Source of the DNA: Sweltsa coloradensis
Taxonomy: Eukaryota > Arthropoda > Insecta > Plecoptera > Chloroperlidae
Length of the DNA stretch: 64,000 nt
Reading direction: 5' to 3'
Assembly (NCBI GenBank): GCA_024449915.1
Contig: JAMZAV010000099.1
Span: forward strand, 596,386-660,385
The notes beneath the pieces were generated by a model. It saw nothing but the letters and a program-made list of their open reading frames with translations. It was not told the DNA's origin and searched no databases. Shown one piece after another: positions 58,302 through 64,000 of this stretch (position 1 is its first letter; every line of letters begins with the position of its first letter). Made by a program: the position numbers and the translations under genes.

Positions 58302-58309
58302 TATCTTAG

Positions 58310-58382
58310 GCCCCGATAGCTCAGTTGGTAGAGCATCGGTTTGAAAAGCCGGAGGATCTGGGTTCGATCCCCAGTCGGTGCA
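58310..58382 (+). tRNA. tRNA-Phe-like unit C, best preserved
   Basis: A 73-nt cloverleaf with acceptor GCCCCGA/TCGGTGC (one mismatch), D stem GCTC/GAGC, anticodon stem TCGGT/GCCGG, loop TTGAAAA (anticodon GAA, U33 intact) and T arm CTGGG-TTCGATC-CCCAG. Its D-arm and anticodon-loop phrases look more like bacterial-type tRNA-Phe (GATAGCTCAGTCGGTAGAGC, TTGAAAA) than like cytosolic animal tRNA-Phe. A tRNA-derived repeat is more likely than a working gene. Confidence 0.5.
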
Positions 58383-58439
58383 AACTTTTACGACAATTGC
58401 TATCATTCAATAATAAGAAAAATAATGATGATGATAATG

Positions 58440-58560
58440 ATCGGGGCCTGCAGGGTTGGCTTGGTCACTGGTTTACTGTCCCCCACTGAAAATCAGTTGT
58501 GTGACTGAGTGGGTAGACTCTATAAATACGAATTTATTTATTTATTTATTTATAATAATT
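58440..58560 (+). mobile_element. SINE 3' end, copy 3 of the GTCCCCCACTGAAAATCAGT family
   Basis: CTGCAGGGTTGGCTTGGTC, GTCCCCCACTGAAAATCAGT and TGAGTGGGTAGACTCTA match the bodies at 17.8 and 45.7 kb. The tRNA head is missing, as in 5'-truncated retrocopies. The tail is (TTTA)n. Confidence 0.7.
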
Positions 58561-58621
58561 TTTATTATTGTTCGATTGCTTTAGCTTGCGAAACCAATAT
58601 TGTAGACCTGTTTATAATTTA

Positions 58622-59265
58622 TTAACGTGGCTATTACCCCCAATTTTTTTACCGCAAAATCTATAGCATACTGCATAATACCGCACTAAAATGATCGATT
58701 AAAAATATCTTAGAACTGTGAATTTATACGAATTTTTCAACTTTTTTAATCCAGAAATTTGCGAAAATTGTCTATTTGGTAAATTTCTTAAATTGACTTT
58801 AACCTGCTTATTTTTTGTTCCACATGGTCATAGTACCAATCTTAAATGGCCCTTTACAACGTCTTGAAACTGTGCACAAATATACACTCAAACACGCAAA
58901 AACATGCATTCCAAAATCACACTCCTTCTTAGTAATCAGCATATTTTGACCGAACCACTCGCCCAAATTACAAAACAAAATTAGAGGATTTACAGAAAAG
59001 GCTGTCGATGTCGAGTACGTCAATAATGGGCATTTTTTGGATCAAAATCCTCCAAGGTCACGGGGGCATAAAGATGGTTTCCATGTTATTTCTTATGGGA
59101 GATTTTTACCGATGGAACCTAGCCCGAAAAATACCAAGTTTGACATTTTTTTTGGGGGGGGGGGTCATGGTGGACCTAATAATTTTTGTGTTAATTTCTT
59201 AATTCATGACTAGTTAGCCTGAATGAAATATATTTTTTGAGTTTAGCGGGTGAATACCCCTTTAA
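58622..59265 (+). mobile_element. TTAA-flanked non-autonomous element, copy 3
   Basis: TTAA at 58622-58625 and 59262-59265. It shares ATTTTGACCGAACCACT, GCCCAAATTACAAAACAAAA, GTCGAGTACGTCAATAATGG and GTTAGCCTGAATGAAATATA with copy 2. An 11-G run replaces part of the GGGTCAAGGTG block. Confidence 0.75.
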
Positions 59266-59678
59266 GGTCAGGCCTATTAAAAAAATGTATCTAAGCCGAT
59301 TGCATATACCTAACATTTTGTGAGACTGAGATACAATTACAAATACAATTTATTCTGCCTTACTCTATTTATTTATTTATAGTATTTATTAATCGATTCA
59401 CAGTGTTTTAGTTGAGGAATTTTGGTTCTATAGTTTGCAAATTTTGGTGTTTTTCAGTAATTCAATTTTGATCTTTTCAGGTTCAAAATTTATCATTTCG
59501 TCCCCATTTTGTGAAACAACAAATATCCGAGACATTTAATTGTCTTTGGCGGTACTCGTAAATTTCATGGAGCTCTAGCTCTAAGGGCATTTGAAATTTG
59601 CGGAACCTAACGGGCTTAGCGAGTGCATCGCAATTTGCCGTAGACGACCACACAAAATGTCTGCATATATATTAATTC

Positions 59679-60038
59679 CAGTGGCGTAGGAACCGCGGGG
59701 GAAGGTGGGGGGGGCAATGCCCCCCAAGTTTGGTCCAGGGTGGGGGATGCAAAACTTACGCGAGTTAAATATTAATCCCAGAATTTATGTAGTAAATAAT
59801 AAATATGCACTTCATGGCACTTGGTAAAAACCTGTGCGTTTTAAAGCATCACAATGATCATTTTTTTATCTACTAAAATACTATTTTAAATCTAAAAATG
59901 TTCTCCTTCGAGGTCATTTTGGTGAAAATCTGTGCCTTTTAATGGGTGGCCAGTTGTTGTGGGAATTGTTAATTGAGAAAACGAGTAAATTATTGGAGGG
60001 CGCACGCCTCCCCCCCAAACCCCCTAGTGACGCCACTG
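59679..60038. mobile_element. MITE bounded by CAGTGGCGT and ACGCCACTG
   Basis: The left end CAGTGGCGTAGGAACCGCGG and the right end CTAGTGACGCCACTG are inverted repeats, with mirrored G- and C-rich subterminal blocks. The 8-bp flanks (ATTAATTC and CCACAGTG) do not match, so target duplication is not visible. Confidence 0.65.
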
Positions 60039-60067
60039 CCACAGTGTGGTACTGTGGCCAGGCAGGC

Positions 60068-60627
60068 TAGTGATGGGAATCGGTAATGGTAATATTACCC
60101 AGTTTTTGGTCACATTGATACATTCAGTAATTTTACAGAAAATTGTGTGTATTGTTAATTTTTTTTAAACGAGAAGTGATACGATTTATACCCTGTGAAA
60201 GACACGTGACTCCTTGAGTGTGGTTTGTGGACGAGGAGGTGGCCTATAGTTTCTCCCATTGTTCATTGTGTCTAGTGAATTTTCTCTCGAAATGTATCAA
60301 TTGCGCTCCCGGTGTTTTAACAGCAGATCTACTTACTGTACAGTACATACCAAATTAACATCCGTTTGAAACCCAGCACAGTTCCCCCAATCACTTTACC
60401 TAGAAACTACTATCTTACGCATTGCATATAGTTAATTTGATTGCAATATATTTCATAAAAATTACCTTCATCTTTTAAACTTGACTATAGTTACATGTCT
60501 GATTCCTGCGGAATCCTGTCGTGTATGCAGACTAACAGTATAATAAGAGGAGTAAACATCGAAATTTACCATGCTCGGTAATATTACCGTTTTCAATGTG
60601 ACCGGTAATGTTAGGGCTACATCTCTA
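60068..60627. mobile_element. MITE with TAGWGATG ends and GGTAATATTACC motifs
   Basis: The left TAGTGATGGGAATCGG and the right end (reverse complement TAGAGATGTAGCCC) resemble the ends of the element at 14331. GGTAATATTACC palindromes occur just inside both ends. No matching target duplication was seen. Confidence 0.5.
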
Positions 60628-60723
60628 GCCCAGACCCACTTTTAAAAGCTTGCTCCATTTATTTAACATTGGTCAATCTCACGTGGCTTCGGCGTTCTGT
60701 CACGCAGCCTTTGTTTTTTTTTT

Positions 60724-60940
60724 AATCGTGGGAAACCTGTTATAGGGTGCAATTAGCCCCTCTTCAGGTGAACTAGGTATGTGCGGATAGGAAATTGTGA
60801 AGGGATGTCCGAGGGCTGTTCACGACTGAGGAAAACCTCGGAAAAAACCTTCAGTCAGGAATGCCTGTCTCGACGGGATTCGAACCCGGGACCTCCCGAA
60901 TCAGAGTCGAGCGCTTAGCGCCCGAGCCAACACTGTCGGT
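60724..60940 (-). mobile_element. tRNA-derived SINE, near-identical to 49813-50062
   Basis: Matches the copy at 49.8 kb almost base for base in head and body. It lacks an internal stretch of about 33 bases (the TTAAGGCGAATGCAAGGGAT segment). Confidence 0.8.
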
Positions 60941-61488
60941 CTTTGTGTATTTAATATCCCTTTGGATGACGCAGCGTTGCCACAATCCCACTGAAGCTCT
61001 CGTTCTCAAAACAATTTTTTCATGTTAGTCATACACATACATATCTCAAAAAGCAGTTCGGTAACATTCATTTTGTTAGCACTATATTTACAAAGAATTT
61101 AATAATTTGGTACACGTATAATGAATTAAATCTAATTTGTAATTGTTCTACCATGGTTCTACTGTTGTGCTTTTTAGATTGGAAAGTATAGGTTTTTGTA
61201 TACTTGCAATGCTAATTACTTGATTTTTAACTCGAAATAATTTAAAAAGCAATCAGGAAAACTTAGGAAAGTCAGAGATTTGGAACCCAATGCCGGTAAT
61301 CTAAAATAAGTAGACATCCTGAGTCCTGACAATGTTGACTTTCCGAATTTCCAAATGATTAGATAGTGATCTGCTCCTGAGTCCTGCCCTCTTATAGTCC
61401 AAAAAACGAACCATTTGACCCTGAACAAATTGGTACAGAATTTTTGTATACAAAATATTATTTGTTAAAGTTATCTTTATATGAAAAA
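60941..61488. other. no gene seen
   Basis: AT-rich sequence between the SINE and the satellite array; nothing supportable. Confidence 0.4.
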
Positions 61489-62470
61489 GAAACTTTACCG
61501 CTATCCGACCGCCCTAATTAGCATATTTAATTAAAATGTAAAAACTAATTAAAATTCATATCTTCATTATTTTTACAGATTCGTACCTCAAATACTTCTT
61601 AGATGATAAATTCAACATATTTAGAAAACATAAAAACATAAAAAAAATACTTTTTTGGGTTTAATCATCTTAATTAATTGTTTATAATTATCCTAGCATT
61701 TTTGATTAGAGGCTTCCCGTATCGAATTGCAAATAACGATTATTGTTTTGATGGTTGTACATATAAGATCAGCAACATGGACAACCTGTGTAGAAACTTT
61801 ACCGCTGTCCGACCGCCCTAATTAGCTTAATTAATTAATATGTGAAAATTCATAAAAATTCATATTTTGAATATTTTCACGGATTTTTATAAGAAAAAAA
61901 CACTTTTCAGTGGAGAATCCAACCTACTACAATTTTTTTTTATTTAAAACATGTAATTTTGGTTTGAAGTTCCATAATTAATTGCTTATAATCATGATAG
62001 AATTTTTGATTAGATGCCTCCCGTATCGAATAACAAATAACGATTTTTGTTCTGATGGTTGTACATTCAAGACCGTCAACTTTGGCAACCTGTGTAGAAA
62101 CTTTACCACTGTCCGACCGCCCTAATAAGTCTAATTAATTAAAGTGACAAACTAATTTAAATTCATATTTTGGCTATTTTCACCGATTTTGATAAAAAAT
62201 ACTTCTCAATGTATTACTCTAACCTTCTAACGAAACTAAAAACAAAAAATGTGGTTCTGGTTTAAATCATCATAATTAAATTGCTTATATGTATCATAGC
62301 ATTTCTGATAAGATGCCTCCAGCTAAGAATTAAAAACAATGATTATTGTTTTGATGGTTGACCATTCAAGACCGATAGCTTGGACTACCTGTGTAGAAAC
62401 TTCACAGATGTGCGATCGCCTTAATAAGCCTTATTAATTAATTTTAAACTGATGACAAATTAATTTCCCC
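61489..62470. repeat. satellite array, four monomers of about 300 bp
   Basis: GAAACTTTACCGCTGTCCGA and its variants begin monomers at 61489, 61793, 62097 and 62396, spacings of 304, 304 and 299 bp. Each monomer also contains GACCGCCCTAATTAG and GATTATTGTTTTGATGGTTG, followed by GACC-AAC and CCTGTGTA. Monomers are diverged, the last most. The array may start with a partial unit. Confidence 0.88.
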
Positions 62471-62564
62471 CTTTTTTCACAACCTTCTAAATATTGGATA
62501 CAAATTATTAACATTATGATACCGAATTTATTTTTGTGATAAATGCGTTTCAAACAGAGCTTAA

Positions 62565-63660
62565 CTAGACGTCATCCACGCCAACTGCATTGATGTCCTG
62601 ATCACTGTCGTAGGAAGCATCCAAATAAATTGTTAGCGAATTTGCACAATTTACACCTTGGCAATTTCTACACACACTGGAACATTCTTTGCAATTGCAC
62701 CTTAATTCGAACATTCTACTTTACAATTACATCGTATTGTTGAGAGAAGATACGATGCATGTCCGTAAGGCACAGGTACAAAGCCGTTTTCTGAAAGAGT
62801 TCACGCAAATTTCAAAGGATCAGGAGAATTATTTTCAAGCCAAACTTGTACTTGAAGTATGATGCTGCTGATGAAGGTGGCAGTGTCTCAGGCTGGATAA
62901 CCTTTTTATCAGTTACAAGTTTCTGACTAAACTTCTCTATTCGTAGTTCATTGAGACTTAGGTGTGATTTGCCATTGCGTTCTCACCGCATTCAACAATC
63001 TCATTTATTGTAGAAATGCTATTGTTGAAAACACCTGAATGCATTTTCATATCGAGTTCAAATTTCTTCAATGGTAAACCGTTACCAATCCCAAACATTT
63101 TTAAAGTGGTGTCGCGTCCAGTTATTGCATGTATGAATGGTGAACAACATCACACTTAATTACCTAGCTTGGTTGTTGTGTAACGCATTATCCCATATAG
63201 CCTGTTTAGTGGTACCAGATTTCAACTCTGATTTGAAGATGAGTTCATAAGCAGGAGTTTTTAGGTTGAAGTGGTAACATATAGCAGCATTGGCAAGTCG
63301 CTGTTATCTCCAATAAGTGTGGTGTACTCAATGATGGCGTACTCTACTGCCGATATTGCAATTAAAACATCTGCGTCAGCTTTTGCTGGAAGTACTGTGA
63401 TGTTATTTGATTGAAATCTCGATGCCAAAAGTTGAAAGAATCTTGATTTGTTCGTTGGGTGAGACAGAAACGTATCTCTTATCTACCATGATTGTCTCAA
63501 ACTTGATTGTACTACATTTGCTACCACCGGTTATTTCGCTTAAAATGTGTAGTGAATTTCGTCGATGCTCCATTGTCATAACCAAAAAATACGACAGTGG
63601 CATGGGTATATTGCTTTTAATGTGATCTACGTAGTTCTTGCATGGGTGTACTGTCAGTAG
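62565..63660 (-). pseudogene. decayed transposon-associated protein with C-terminal CXC-like Cys cluster
   Basis: Read on the minus strand, successive frames give recognisable segments in order. These are a stretch ending in GGSKCSTIKFETI, an acidic block with IGDNSDLPMLL, FGIGNG in a frame after a shift, LNELRIEKFSQKL followed by IQPETLPPSSAAS, and a Cys-rich end (RCNCKECSSVCRNC) stopping at 62565. Order and motifs resemble a widespread invertebrate family of mobile-element-linked proteins. That family pairs a PIN/FEN-like nuclease core (VGEDTDLLVLL-type block, GCDTTS box) with a tesmin/TSO1-like CXC tail. Several frameshifts and stops mean it is dead. The family name is uncertain. Confidence 0.55.
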
Positions 63661-63710
63661 GTAACAAGTGGGTGTTCTGGCGCAGGTGCTCCCAGGTGCA
63701 AAGGTGCACT

Positions 63711-64000
63711 TCCGGTCACGTGACATCCGCCATCTTGTTTCCGGTCACGTGCTTCCGGTCACGTGTTTCCGGTCGCCATCTTGTTTCCGGCCGCCATTTT
63801 GGTTCCGGTCACGTGTTTCCGGCCGCCATTTTGAATTTCCGCCGCCATTTTGAATTTCCAGCAGCCATCTTGAAATTCCAGCCGCCATCTTGGCCACCAT
63901 TTTAGGTCGACCGCCATTTTAGCTCCGCCGCCATCTTGGCCGCCATCTTGGTCGCCATTTTCGTTCAGCCGCCATTTTAGGTCGACCGCCATTTTCGCCG
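63711..64000. repeat. dense array of GCCGCCATTTTG and GGTCACGTG motifs
   Basis: I count about 14 copies of (G)CCGCCAT(T/C)TTG or close variants, all in one orientation, and four CACGTG E-boxes, the latter confined to the first 110 bases. CCGCCATCTTG matches the YY1 consensus and CACGTG the USF/MYC class. The array runs off the window edge. It could be a regulatory cluster, a variable tandem repeat, or both. Confidence 0.7.

Noticed and set aside
63642..63992. Open frames rich in FRSRVSGRH or KMAADLKW-like peptides
   Set aside because: They are translations of the GCCGCCATTTTG/CACGTG array, open only because of the repeat structure.
1..64000. CRISPR array, prophage, operon or insertion sequence
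   Set aside because: Tandem arrays here lack spacer-repeat architecture, genes have spliceosomal introns, and SINEs and MITEs are present. This is eukaryotic nuclear DNA.

Overview
This is nuclear DNA from a metazoan, probably a marine deuterostome. I lean towards an echinoderm, but the sequence alone does not settle that. Supporting signs are AT-rich, gene-poor sequence, GT-AG introns up to about 9 kb, a THAP-DDE transposase, SINEs with tRNA- and 5S-rRNA-derived heads, many short inverted-repeat elements, and strong excess of the palindrome TAGGCCTA. There are no operons, ribosome binding sites, CRISPR arrays or prokaryotic genes.

Two protein-coding genes can be assembled with consistent splice phases. 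The first (minus strand, 3967 to 1867) is a three-exon ISL2EU/Harbinger-type transposase of 453 codons. It has an N-terminal THAP zinc finger, a helix-turn-helix and a complete DDE triad, with no break. The second (plus strand, 12932 to 25812) is a three-exon, 489-codon gene that I do not recognise. It carries a perfect eightfold-residue repeat array, a helical Ser/Leu-rich segment, a basic helical exon and a Cys-containing terminal domain. A partial copy of its last exon lies just upstream of that exon.

Two further transcription units are possible but weak. One starts at a CCAAT-bearing GC-rich segment near 35.2 kb, with candidate exons to about 44.3 kb. The other starts at a GC-rich segment near 51.0-51.3 kb, with a possible terminal exon at 55.7 kb. 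A decayed protein-coding copy ending in a Cys-rich CXC-like segment lies at 62.6-63.7 kb (minus).

Most of the rest is mobile or repetitive. There are hAT-type MITEs with visible 8-bp target duplications (39.5 kb and 57.8 kb), a TTAA-flanked element in three copies, and a long hairpin element in three copies. There are tRNA-derived SINEs, two 5S-derived SINEs and a cluster of three tRNA-Phe-like units near 57-58 kb. Tandem arrays include a 21-bp minisatellite at 42.2-43.1 kb, a roughly 304-bp satellite at 61.5-62.5 kb, and a terminal array of GCCGCCATTTTG/CACGTG motifs at 63.7-64.0 kb. The long introns of the 12.9-25.8 kb gene are themselves filled with these elements.
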